This document shows positions 37,379 through 48,939 of a DNA stretch of 64,000 nt, in pieces. Numbering within the stretch: position 1 is the first letter of the stretch; each line of letters starts with the position of its first letter. Below the pieces are notes generated by a model that was not told where the DNA came from, made no database searches, and saw only the letters and a program-made list of their open reading frames with translations. The DNA lies in NCBI GenBank assembly GCA_947462335.1, contig OX381721.1, positions 34,088,303 to 34,152,302 on the forward strand, read 5' to 3'. The translations under genes were made by a program, and so were the position numbers. This DNA is from Harmothoe impar. Its lineage: Eukaryota; Annelida; Polychaeta; Phyllodocida; Polynoidae.

Positions 37379-40205
37379 CACTGATAATAAAACCTATAGT
37401 CAGTACTGACTATACCACCATATTTTGACTCCCGTAGTCAGATGATTACATATGTTAGTCACATATTAGTCATAAAGATAGTCAGTAGTGACTATATGTA
37501 GATCACACAAATTGATGATGTCACATGAATGTGTGCACAGGAAACAGTTAGGATTCAAAATTGAATGCTCAACTGACTTCAGGTAGGCACATCTTATTCT
37601 ATCTAAACCACTCCTTTACACATTTTCTTGTGTGTTAGCTCTTGTATTAATGTTGAGTATGTTTACTTAAGGCATCATAGGACACATGCATTCATGATTT
37701 TGATTGAAGTGTCATGTGTTTTTGTTCAAATTCTGATCATGTAACTTTGGATCTCTAGGCTTCCAGACTAGAATATACAGAGGTTGACTGTGTGAAGGGT
37801 TATACTGTGCCAGGCAAATGGCCCATGCTCATCTACTTCACCCAATGATGCTAGGGCAGGTACCCCCGGACATCTACCCCCAGCCTAGATCTACCACCAG
37901 ACATCTACCCCTGGACATCTACCACCTGAGAATCTACCCCCTAGGACATTAAAGTCTAGGGGATAGATGTCCTGGGGGTAGAAGCCGTAAGGGGGTAAAA
38001 GTCCAGGGGATGGATGTCCAAGGGGTAGATGTCCTAAGCATGCTAAACATTACCACAACATTAACACCCACACTTCTACCCCTGGAAATCTACCCCCTAG
38101 GACTTCTCCCCCCTAGGACTTTAATCCCCTTAGACATCTATCCCCTGGACTTTTACCTCCTTACAACTTCTACCCCTAGGACATCAATCCCCTTGGACAT
38201 CTACCCCCTTTACCCTCTAGGACTTCTACCCCTGGGGACATCAAGCCCCTCCAAATGCCCATAATAAGTCATATCATGTGCAGGGGGTAGATTTCTCCAG
38301 GGACATCCGACATCTATCTCTGGACATCTACCCCTGGGAATCTACCTAGGGTATCTACCCCCAGGACTTTTATCCCCTTCGACACCTATCCCCTTAGGAC
38401 TCTACCCCCTAGGACATCCACCCACTTGGACACCTACCCCTCGACATCTACCCCCTTGACATCTACCCCCTATGACATCTAACCCTATATTTGGACATCT
38501 ACCCCCGGACCTTTACCCCTTAAAACCTCTACCCCCTAGGACATCCACCCGCTTGGACACCTACCCCCGGACATCTACCCCTGGGACATCTAACCCTATA
38601 CTTGGACATCTACCCCAGACTTTTACCCCTTAAAACTTCTACCCCCTAGAACATCCATCCCTTTGGACTTCTACCCCCTTTACCCTCCAGTAGTTCTACC
38701 CCATCCACATGCCCATATGGTTGAGCCATATCATGTGGAGGGAAAAGATTTCTCAAGGGACAGTGGGCATCTACCCCTAGGACATCTACCCCCTAGGACT
38801 TCTACCCCTGGAGAATGCTACCCCATCCACATATGACTCAATCATATCGGCATGTCGAGGAGGTTGATGTCTCCAGGGGTAGATGTCCTGGGGTAGGTGT
38901 CCAAGGGGGTGGATGTCCTACGGGGTAGAGTTCTAAGGGGCCAAAAGTCCAGGGAAAAGATTTCCAAGGGGATAGAATCCTAGGGTGTAGATGTCCAAGG
39001 GGGTAGATTCCTAGGGGGTAGATGTCCAGGGGTAGATGTCTGATGTCCCTGGAGAAATCTACCCCCTCCACATAATATGACTCAACCATATGGGTATGTG
39101 GAGGGGGGTGATGTTACCAGGGGTAGAGGTCCTAGAGTAAAGGGGGTAGATGTCCCAGGGGGTAGATGTCCAGGGGGTAGATGTCTGGGGGTAGTTTCCA
39201 TGTCAGGGGATATCCTAAGGGGTAGAAGTCCTAGAGGGCAAATGTAGTAGACATCCAAGTGGATAGATGTCCTAGGGGTAGAAGTTCTAGAAGAAGGAGG
39301 CTTAAGCCCAGTGGATGGATAACCTAGGGGTGAAAGTCATAAGGGGGTAAAACTCAAGGGAATGGATGTCCAGGGGGATGAAAGTCCTAGGGGGTAGACG
39401 TCCTAGGGGTAGATGTCCAGGGGGTAGATGTTATGGGGTAGGCATCCAAGGGGGTGGATGTCCTACAGGGTGGAGTCCTAAGGGGCAAAAGTCTAGGGAA
39501 TAGATTTCGAAGGGGATAAAATCCAAGGGGGTAGATGTCAAAGGGGGTAGATTCCCAGGGGGTAGATGTCCAAGGGTAGATGTCTGATGTCCCTGGAGAA
39601 ATCTACCCCCTCCACAAGATATGACTATATGGGTATGTAGAGGGGGTTGATGTTCCTAGGGGTAGAAGTCCTTGAGGGTAAAGGGGGTAGATGTCCCAGG
39701 GGTAGGTGTCTAGGGGGTAGATGTCTGGGGGTAGGTGTCCAAGGCAGTGGATGTCCTAAGGGGCAGAAGTTCTAGGGGGTTAAATTCCAAGGGGTAGATG
39801 CCCATAGGGGTAAAAGTCCTACGGGGGTAAAAGTCCTATGGGGTAGATGTCCTAGGGGTAGATGTCCTGGGGTAGATGTCTAGGGGGTATATAGTAAGCC
39901 CCGGGGTAGATGTTTTGGGGGTAGATGCTAGGGGGTTCTTGTCTTGACTTATTATCCTGCCGTCTCATGATTGACTATATCTATTAGTCAGAGTGACTAA
40001 TTTAGAGCATGAAAGCATTAAATTCATAGTCACTTGACTATATATCCCAAATTAGCCGAGTTAATGCTTGACTATAGGTTGACAATATGACTAACTTACG
40101 TTAGACATAGGTGACTAACTAAGTATAGCCCTTTTTGCTACGTTCACGCGACTATAGAAATGTAGTCCGTAGTGACTAACATTTCCAGGTCCATTATTAT
40201 CAGTG
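37379..40205. mobile_element. 2.8 kb fold-back element with TA target duplication
   Basis: CACTGATAATAA (37379-37390) is exactly mirrored at 40194-40205, with TA immediately outside each end. Subterminal zones (37390-37500 and 39960-40190) are full of TAGTCA/TGACTA words. The core, 37860-39940, is one array of about 15-25 bp degenerate units. In the left half they read GACATCTACCCC-; from about 38870 they read as the inverse, GGGGTAGATGTCC. Larger landmarks (TCCACAT-ATGACTCA-CATAT) recur at 38249, 38699, 38826, 39065 and 39608. No transposase frame. TA duplication fits Tc1/mariner-type mobilisation. Confidence 0.75.
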
Positions 40206-40468
40206 TAGTGTTGAGATGCATGAGTGGAGCCTTGGTGTTGTATTGAAGCATCATGCCGACCATATGGGATTGAGACATACTGAAAGGACAATAATCTTGA
40301 TGAATCATGTTAACCTTAAATGTATCAACCTCTAAGGGTCGGCATGATGCAAGAATGCAGCCCTGGTGAGTAACGCAGCCCTGGTGAGTAATGCCTCACT
40401 ATGCTACTCTCACAGGGTAAGACACCATATACTTATACCTTGTATATCTTTCCAGGGAGCCTATCAGC

Positions 40469-43348
40469 ATGGCAGACAGCTATGGAGCGTCAGCTGGGGG
40501 AGGAACCGTCTCCTTCGTGATATCCTGTATCATTATAGGATGCTGCATCTACTACTGCTGTAGGCGAAGTAAGGGCCATTACTTTTTATGGAAAGTGCAT
40601 TTTTTGTATAGTAAAATATTGCTATTAATAAAAACGCAACCACAACGACAGACATATAGTTTTGATTTGGCATTTATTACTTTAAAGGTACTTAACACAG
40701 TCTAGCTCGTTACAGATCGACCACCAATTTTTCTTTATGACCTTTAGGGGTATTTATAAGCCTGATTCTTGGGGAACACAAAGAAAAGAAAAAAATGTCC
40801 ATGTCACAGTATTAATTTGCCTTTGGGAGGGTATTCTAATCTGAATGAATAACATAGGCTATAGGCCCTCATGACATGATTTTTCTACATTTTTTCCACA
40901 TGGAAAAAAAAAAACATACAATGTCTCAATGAAATTGCAGACATGCATTTATATTTAATCATCAGAAACGTGTTGAAAACAAGAAAACAGGGGGTCACAA
41001 GCACAATGAAATGATCCTGAATTAATCAAAATGATTTCTGATATATTATATTCACTGTATGAGCCTATGAGTATGGCAGATAGAATATAGTGATCAGGAT
41101 GTGAAGAATGCCAAGGTGTGGCACTTTAATGGCAGATCATGACATAAGTGGGGGAAATCTGCAAATATCATTGTTTTAGGTAGTTCGTTTTTTTTGCCAC
41201 CAGGTGCCGTATGTGTAGAAGTAACTCGTTTATAGAAAGTGCTCGCGCCATTGATTTAAACAAGGAACCCCATTTTCAGACCGGTATTTTTTGCTGCCCT
41301 TGTTAACGCATGCCAGTGCTCAACAGCTCTTTTCCTTTCTCATTAATATTTCAATCAATAAAGGTCAAGTTAACACTAAGGTTTGTAAAGTGTGGCCAAA
41401 TGACATTCAACCCAAGGCCAAACATATACACTATCATATAGATTACTATTTCAGGAAGGCGCATCATAGAAACCGGCCCCACCAATATCATACAAGTAAC
41501 GACTGTCGCAAACTCCACCTCCAATCAGCAGCAGCAACAACAGCAGGGTTATCCCCCACCACAGCCCTACTCATCACAGCCCTACCCACCCCCTGCTGGA
41601 TACGGACCCCCTGGTGCCTATGGATATCCAGGGCCGTACCCCCCTCCTCACCCTGACGCCTCTCCTCCCTACCAGCCGCCTTCCTACAGTGCCGGCGACA
41701 GAGATCGTGACAGGAATCGCGACAGGGATCGTGACAGGGATAGTGACAGGAATCGCGACAGGGATCGTGACAGAGATCATGAGGGTGACAGTGACAACAA
41801 TCGTGACGGCGGTCGCGACGGCGATCGTGATAGAGTGAGTGTGCCTTGTTATTGAGAAATGGAGGCATGTATCAGCCCTTATTAAAGATGGTGCATCAGC
41901 TAAAATGTCGTGACTTTTTAATCATGCTATATTACTTTTCCGTATCATATCCTATGCATACTCCCTAAATAAAACAAAAACAAACAGAGTCTAAATCCAT
42001 AAGATTAACAAATGTAGGGCAATCAGTATTGCTGTAGGTTGACACCAAAACTCCCTATGTTGTGGAACTGCATGGCTCAGTGCTTTCTCTATCAGGCTAG
42101 TTTCCCCTGTACTCACCTGGGGGAGTGACTGAGTTAGTGAGGTTTTATTGTTAATTATCTCAAATCAAATTTTTATAGACAAATAGCTTGCAAATATTGA
42201 GTAATGTTTATCAGCTCAAATTATATTAGAACCCATTTCATTCCTTTTAAGGAAAAAGCTTGGGAAATGTACTAGTTGAAACACCATCTTTAATGGAGGG
42301 CATGCTTCCTCTAGGCTTCACGTTCATTTGTCATCATGGCCATTGCAGTATAGGCAAGCTACATGCAGAACTAATTTTTGCATCCTGCAGAGTCTGCTGA
42401 GCCTTTGTGAGGTTATCAATATTGTCAATTCAATTTTTTCAATTTGCAAGGTTTCTATTCGGCAATCACAAAAAATATAAAAGTACATACAATTATATTT
42501 GTTTCAATCGAATAACAGAGAAGGTTGATACATACAATGAATGATTAATTACATTTGCATTTTTGGCTACAGCACTTCCATTTCGTTATTACTGCATGAG
42601 AACTTACAAAAAAGTCGATAGAGGTCAAGTTAATACTTAATAGGATCGGCATGATGTAAGAAAATACTAGCATTGGGTAAACTCATGCCCCATGACATTG
42701 ACGACTCTTATGTTGCTTGAAACATTAAATTTAGTTGCCACATTCTTCAAAGCCAGTGTTTTGCATTGCCTATATAGATATATATATATATATATATATA
42801 CGCTGAGGCCAAAATTTAAAAAAAAGTGTGTTTCAGGTTACATATAGGTAGGGTAGGTCGGATTTTTATTTCTTATTTATTTTCTACTTCGGCCTGAAAC
42901 GTAGCCAAAACTTGACTCGCAAACTTAAGGGCCCAAAAATTACTGGAAATATAAAAATCTTTTTAAAATTGTATAACAATTTCTAGGGTCAGCCCCTTAT
43001 GCTAGGTAGGGTCAAACATTGATTCACAAACTTCAGCGCCGACTCGCTGACAACAGCATCAACTCACAGACTATCAAATTGACTTGGAAATAGCTTGCAA
43101 ACTACTTGAAATTCTATTTTTTCAAAACTGAATAAAACTTTTTTTTCGCCTGAGATCAATAGACCCCTCCCTACAAAGTTCCTATTTTTGTAGTTCTCCA
43201 CTGTCAGATAATCCCTACTCTATCTGCTTTAAAGGATGGGCCACGACAGCGGAGTAGGAGCGAAGAGTCCAGCCGTGCAAAGAAGGGAAAGAACGAGAAA
43301 CGAAGCAAGAGCCAAGAACAGCAGAAGAAAGGGAAGGGAAAGAAGTGA
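40469..43348 (+). CDS. Gene C: CYYR1/Shisa-like membrane protein with Arg-Asp repeat and basic tail
   Basis: Proposed exons 40469-40568, 41455-41834 and 43235-43348, 197 residues. Residues 12-31 hold the helix SFVISCIIIGCCIYYCC, followed by RRR. Exon 1 ends in phase 1 at GTAAGG. Exon 2 starts after TATTTCAG with an ETGPTNIIQVTTVANS block shared with gene D, seven Gln, then Pro/Tyr/Gly repeats and PPYQPPSYS (WW-ligand-like). It finishes in an Arg-Asp/Arg-Asn dipeptide tract encoded by GATCGTGACAGG-type units. A GTGAGT donor in phase 0 can join an acceptor at 43233-43234, giving a final exon of Arg/Lys/Ser/Glu (RQRSRSEESSRAKKGKN...). Without that splice, translation stops at 41855. Exon 3 is inferred from phase and composition only. 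An acceptor 13 bp upstream of the ATG implies a noncoding 5' exon. Function unknown. Confidence 0.7.
41691..41834 (+). repeat. In-frame GATCGYGACAGG repeat in gene C exon 2
   Basis: Six- and twelve-base units give alternating Arg-Asp with Asn, Ser and Gly substitutions over about 45 residues. The tract is also open on the minus strand, which is a shadow. Confidence 0.85.
42778..42800. repeat. (TA)n microsatellite
   Basis: About 23 bp, intron 2 of gene C, immediately before a TIR element. Confidence 0.9.
42806..43151. mobile_element. TIR element of the GGTGTGTTTCAGGTTAC family, right end decayed
   Basis: The left end (AAAAAGTGTGTTTCAGGTTA) is intact, with interior TAGGTAGGGTAGGTCGGA. The right end survives only as TTTTTCGCC. 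Lies in intron 2 of gene C, 83 bp before the proposed exon 3. Confidence 0.55.
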
Positions 43349-46219
43349 GGACAACAATAGACAAGAACATGGAGAGGACTGCTGAGACCATGAAACAATG
43401 GCGCGACACCTGGACACAGCAGCTGGATGTTAGAACACGATTGCAGCGTTATTCTACTATGTATTCACATTTTTGACATTTTAGTTATTTAGCTCTGCGA
43501 TTCCAACTTATTATATAGAATCTGAAAGAAGTCTATACTATAGTGATATTCTCCTCAGTATGTTTTAAAGTTTACCGGACCTAGCATAAACAAAAATTGC
43601 GGTTGTTGCCGCATAAAAAAGTGCCTCTGGCATTTTTATACACGGCAACAACCGCAATTCTTGCATTTGAAGGAACATAATGTCTACATGGTTGGTATAT
43701 ATTTGTAGGGGACCCATTCAAGATACCATATAAACAGGGCGGGAGGATTATGTAACTGACAGATGTGACACAACAGGGGAAAACGTGCCATTACAGGTAT
43801 TAAGTGATATATACAGCCATTAGGTGGCCACCAGTGCAGCAGCATACCATTTTTTTGGGATTACTCATGGAACTTATGGAAACTTTCCCTTGCCTGATTT
43901 TGACAATCATAACTCAAAGGATCACTATGACCTTCTCTTCCAAATAAATATTAACATATATTTGTGTGATTATCTAATTTGGAGTACACCTACAGCTTTC
44001 TTAAAGAATTAGATGTAGTTTTTTGGAGAATGTTCTGAGTGGTGGTTGATACACATACTGCACCTCCTACAAGCATAGTAGTACATTTGGTTCTATCAAA
44101 TTTCAGGTGCAAGTCTCAATGACTTTTTATGTATTTATCCAAGGATGACTGTTATTTTTATTCATCCAAGTATAGTCTGACATATAGGCCAGACTGCCCT
44201 GAAGAGAGTTGGTCTCCGGATTACACCTTATTTTCGGAAAAGAATCTATGATACACCTAAGTTTTGAAAAATAATTCTACCTCATTCTTTAAGGAATTAA
44301 GATATTCTGAAAACTCTATCCACAAATCCCCCCCCCCCCCCTGTTGTTAAAAAATGACCAAAAAAATATTCATGTATGTCATTTTACCATTTTGAATTTC
44401 TGTTTTTATTTTGGGGCTATGTTAGAGTAGTTTGTACAATATACGAATCAATACTTGATCTACGAGTTGAGGCCATGGTCTGTATGTCAACCTTTGGGTA
44501 GGTTTTGAGGCATAACAGGGAGGGGAAAAATCAGAACTACATGTTCTGGCTTCTCAGACAATGTAACCTGATATACACCATATTCAGCCTAAGACACTCC
44601 TCGATATGGTCACGGGCCAGTGCCCCTGTACAGAAACAATCAAAACGAACACTCAAATGGGAAATCTCTGCCCCAATCTACAGACCAATGCACCAAGAAA
44701 GGCTGACTTCTCAAAAATGTTTTCGATAATGTTTATGAAATTTCTGAAGTGCGACTGACAAATACATGGGGAAAAAGATTCTGCATTCTAACATACATAA
44801 TCTGAGAGATGATTATCCTTTGAATGCCCTGTTCACACATGTAGCTGTAATAAACCAATATACAATAGTATTAGGATTCTGCTAAAACCAATATAAACAC
44901 AACTTTGTTACGAAAAAGTCATCCTTTCTTGCAGGGAAGAACACTCAAGGAAAGAATATTTATATTTGAGATACTAAATACATGATGTAAAAGTACTGTA
45001 GAGTTTGTCGTTATGTGATTTGAGAAATAAGGACACGAACTGCAGTATTCTTGATGAGATGTGAAGAAAGGGTTTTATTATGGTCTCAACCTGAACAATC
45101 AAGCTAAATAAGAGTTATGATTCATTCTGGTCATTCGATATGCACTTTTGTATGGTCAGTCAGGGTCGGAGACCTGAAGAGGTCTGTCAGAGCAAGGGGG
45201 TGAGGGCAGTATTTATACTGTTTGCCTCCGATCGGGGTGCCCCCTGGTTCAGGCTATGCAAACCATACAGTAGGTGTTCGATGACGAACCTGGATAATAT
45301 TAGTGCCCCTACACCACTTCCAAATACATGGACTCGGGGGGAGGGCAAAGATGCGTCAAATATATGTAGTATGGTCGTATTTGGCTGTAACTAGACGCCT
45401 GGGGCAGAGAGTTATCATCTTTGAGTATTTGTTGTGATTACCTGCTGCATAGGAGAGTGTGCTACTCTACATGGTGGGAACGGCTGCCAAAAACGAGACA
45501 GGGTAAGGCCACGCAAAAAAAGCAGGTTTCCCATCACACAGCACTGAAAAATGTGACAACAGGGTTTTCTTTTTCTGTTCTATTTTTCTTGATAGGGCTC
45601 ATGATTGTATATTTAACTAGAACGAGCAGTCATTTAAAAGATTTCATGTTTTAATAGCTGAGAGTAAATCTATTCAAAAATAACATTTATATCTGGGCCC
45701 CTACATTACACTTTAATTTCATCCCAAATACAAACACATTTTCCCATTTTGTAATAAACTGTAAAGGAAAATAAAAATTACCAAAACCGGATTCTGTGAC
45801 ATGTGCAGTGTGTATGAACCAGTTGTGATGCCTAGATAGGCCAAAGGGAATGTTCATTTACTGTTTTAACCCCCCCCCCCTCAAGACTGAGGGGCATAAA
45901 AAACTATGCCTCCTTTTTTTAGCGAAAAAGCCGGTGAATTACCATAGTTCAGAGGGGTGTGGGGGGACCGAAAACTTCAGCATGCTCTAGAGGGGGGTGT
46001 AAAAAATGTTCGAACCTCCACGCAAGATTTCACCACCACCCCCTGAAACCGATAAATGAACACTCCCTAATTGCGGTAAAGGAGCGAAACTAGGGCACAA
46101 GAAGCATGCAACTTCTCACTCTTCAAGCAGAGTCTCAATCAAATAAGACTCTGCCTTAAGGCTCCAACTATACCAGAGCTCTTCTATGGCAAAAAGGGAG
46201 AAAGCGTTTTACTTTGCTG

Positions 46220-46225
<6 letters not shown>
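43349..46225. other. Non-coding region after gene C
   Basis: Contains one strong hairpin (43596-43658) and a 165 bp repeat (44745-44915) distantly matching 60950-61105. A frame at 45421-45654 contains a hydrophobic stretch (SVLFFLIGLMIVYL) but has no matching splice site. No gene is supported. Confidence 0.35.
43596..43658. repeat. 16 bp perfect hairpin with 31 nt structured loop
   Basis: ATTGCGGTTGTTGCCG (43596-43611) pairs exactly with 43643-43658. The loop contains a second, imperfect stem (AAAAAGTGCC against GGCATTTTT). Confidence 0.85.

Positions 46226-46300
<75 letters not shown>
46226..46300. repeat. (AT)n microsatellite
   Basis: About 75 bp of uninterrupted AT. Confidence 0.95.
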
Positions 46301-46303
<3 letters not shown>

Positions 46304-46400
46304 TTTGCCGGCCCTGAATAAACCGTTTTAGGTCAGCCGATCAAAGCTGGCACCCGGTCAAAGAAGTTTCCATTGGCCCGATCTCATGAGACACAGCCAT
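46301..46400. mobile_element. Partial GTGTCTC-family element (right half)
   Basis: AATAAACCGTTTT, GGCACCCGGTCAAAGA and a terminal ATCTCATGAGACACAGCC. The left half is missing and replaced by the AT microsatellite. Confidence 0.6.
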
Positions 46401-46726
46401 ACCATACTGTCAGTCTCCATACCATATTCTTACCAGGACCATCACACAGTTCCACCAGAAACACATACTTGTAACTCACTCGCCTTCTTCATACCTTCCT
46501 TTTTTTTGAACGCTGTGAGTATCTGCCTCGTCAACCTGCTATATTACCTTCCTTTTTAATTATTGTTGTCGATTCATAGCTGTAAAATTTCTATTTTAAA
46601 ACTATGGCACATGACTATGTCTCACCAAATCAATATAAGTCACGAGCATATGACCGGGTGCAACCTACGATCAAGCATGAATCAAAATAAAATAAAATTA
46701 GTAACACAAAGTCTTGAAACACCCAT

Positions 46727-46954
46727 TAAAGCTGGGCTGTCAAGGAATAAGTTCAGCATTTTCCATACATGGACTAAAATAACAGTTCCACCAGAGGACA
46801 ACAGTGTTTGGACAGGGGACCATGAGCATTGTCCAGCTACAACATATTCACATCTTGTGCCTATAAGAGCTGAGCTCCCAGCCCCTAAGAGCCCTCTTGT
46901 GAATGAAAACTGAACTATATCCAAAAGTGCTTTTGGCCTCACTTCAACCATGAC
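46727..46954 (+). repeat. 228 bp repeat, inverted partner at 51836-52066
   Basis: Shares AAGTGCTTTTGGCCTCACTT, GGAGCTCAGCTCTTA-type and TGGACAGGGGACCATGAGCA phrases with the inverse of 51836-52066, at high visible identity. Confidence 0.75.
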
Positions 46955-47000
46955 GGTCAACCTTTAAGCTTTAAGTTTTCCGTCCATTTTCTATGTACAG

Positions 47001-47168
47001 CTTATGGCGAAGAGGAAGTTGTGCCAGTGCAAACAAACGAGGGAATCTGCTGGGAGATTGGCATCTCCTCCCACCACAGTCATCACGGCAGACGCTGTAG
47101 AGACACAACCGTTGGCAGACCCCCTGTCACACACCCGTACCTCTATACAGGTGTTACAGGTACATCAG
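47001..47168 (+). CDS. Possible orphan exon, phase 1-1
   Basis: 168 bp bounded by TATGTACAG and CAGGTAAGA splice consensus. Read in the phase used by exon 2 of genes A-D it is open: YGEEEVVPVQTNEGICWEIG, then a His-rich stretch, GRRC and VGRPPVTHPYLYTGV. It keeps the same phase on both sides, so it could be skipped or included without frame change. It may belong to a lost or alternative member of the cluster. No membrane exon with a matching donor was found between 43.4 and 47.0 kb, so this is weak. Confidence 0.3.
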
Positions 47169-47855
47169 GTAAGAGTTACCTCATACTCCATACCTTCATT
47201 CATTCATTTCGTTCTCAATGATGACTGATATGTTCACTGTTCATCCTTTTACAGTTAATGTTCACTTAACCCACTGTGGATAGCTAAGAAAAAGGAGTTT
47301 CACATACCCTCACGTAACCGGAGGTTAAAGCCCCAGCGCTCCTATATATATGGCCAAGTATCTGTCCCGGCTCCATTCTGACTGCTGCTGGAGAGTACTG
47401 AGATCTGCGCCTTTAAGTAACCGGGCTATGTAAAAAAACAACACAATGGTAGGATGGCTATAAGGGCAGCAACCAGAATGCCATGGTTATTTTAACATAT
47501 ACCTAGCTACTCAGAGGGTATCTACTACATAGACAGAGGGCACTACTGTGCCAGGCCATTTCATGAAAAGATATGACATTATAAGTGATAGTACTGTAGT
47601 GTTAGGGTGATACAATAGGAAACACCTGTAGGTTTTTAAGTCGTACAGTGCCCATCCTTGATATACTGATTCACTGGTGGCCTTCCCAGTGCGTATACAT
47701 AGTGTATAGGGTGTCGTGTAGACGTTCACGGTCAGGGCTACATGCATGGCTGCACATCATGACCCAACTTGAAAAGAATTTATAATTTGGCATTGCAACA
47801 TACTAGTTCAGAATCAATTACATCCAGCAAGTAATTAACCATTATGGCCATACAA
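47169..47855. other. Non-coding spacer
   Basis: No gene or repeat recognised. Confidence 0.4.
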
Positions 47856-48139
47856 GGCTATGTCCCATGAGATGGGGCCAAGTGTGAACGTCTTTGACCG
47901 GGTGCCAGCTTTGACCGGCTTGATAGAAAATGGTTTATTTAGGGCAGATTGTGATATAAATGGGCTACTAACTATTAATGTAAAGTGTTGTAACATCCAT
48001 TAACCTTTTCAGCCAATTTTTATCTTTGAATACCCTTAATAAACCCTTTTCTATCAAGCCGGTCAAAGCTGGCACCAGGTCAAAGCTGGCACCCGGTCAA
48101 AGACGTTTACACTTGGCCCCCATCTCATGAGACACAGCC
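47856..48139. mobile_element. Full-length GTGTCTC-family TIR element
   Basis: 284 bp. GGCTATGTCCCATGAGATGG at the left is mirrored by ATCTCATGAGACACAGCC at the right. Internal arms TTTGACCGGGTGCCAGC and its inverse; the right arm carries two tandem AGCTGGCACC units. Confidence 0.8.
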
Positions 48140-48182
48140 ACAATGATTTAATCTGAGTCATTCAAAAAGGGGAAAAAATACA

Positions 48183-48330
48183 CCAAAAACGTGTGTTCCG
48201 GGTTACACGACCCTACCTAGCATAACAGGGCTGACCCTAATAGTGTTTTCGATTTAGAAAATAAAACAACACGATTTTGGGCCATTCTGTGGCTATTTTA
48301 GGGTAGGGTCGAAGTTTAACAAGTCGTTCA
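48183..48330. mobile_element. Left-end fragment of the GGTGTGTTTCAGGTTAC family
   Basis: GTGTGTTCCGGGTTACACGA followed by CCTACCTAGCATAACAGGG and the family interior. The right end is absent. Confidence 0.5.
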
Positions 48331-48934
48331 TAGCGGTGGTTTGCAGTCTATAAGAAAACCTTTTCGCCAGGCAGGACATTTGGTCCTGCAAATTATTTCT
48401 TTTGCAGGCCAGGGTCAATTTTTGCCGAATATCAGAGTACAACATTGCTATTCAAAATTAAATATAAAGCAGGGGCTTGTGCTGATAATGGAAATGAATA
48501 GGGCTCCCCCTATTATGTTACAATTATATTAACTCTTTTAATATTTGAATTACTTTAGAGCATTACAGAAAATATTCAAGCTATCTGTTTCATGCTGCAG
48601 AAACCTTAATGATGGTCCGATTTACAAGCCGTAAAAAATGGCATGTAGGTAGAGATCTTTAGAATACAGCCAGTCATTTGTGAGCCAGAACCGGATTTGG
48701 CAAGTCAATTTCTTAATACATTTTGTGCTAAAGTTGTTGTTGTTATGGTTGAATATTTTATTTGGCAAGAGAATTGTTACATGGGAACTTTTTCATCGCA
48801 ATGCCAAAGACGAGCACCATAGTAGTGCCAATGGATTATATTATTATGATATAGACAATTACTTTCATTTTACATAATCATAGCACATAGCCCAGATGTA
48901 TAGTTATAGTCACATGATCATACAGTTATACTGT
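48331..48934. other. Non-coding spacer
   Basis: AT-rich, nothing recognised. Confidence 0.4.
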
Positions 48935-48939
48935 TTATA

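Noticed and set aside
38010..39089. Leu/Pro/Tyr-rich frames in the fold-back element
   Set aside because: Artefacts of the CTACCCC-type repeats; mirrored on the other strand in the opposite half.
40351..40395. Duplicated GCAGCCCTGGTGAGTAA as a 5' exon donor of gene C
   Set aside because: Attractive consensus, but the same phrase occurs at unrelated sites (12730, 13232, 14937, 17030), so it is probably a dispersed repeat.
41488..41868. His/Arg/Cys-rich minus-strand frames opposite gene C exon 2
   Set aside because: Shadow of the Arg-Asp repeat, which is open on both strands.
45421..45654. Hydrophobic frame (SVLFFLIGLMIVYL) considered as the missing membrane exon for 47.0 kb
   Set aside because: No GTAAG donor in the cluster's phase after the helix, and no basic/Cys stop-transfer.
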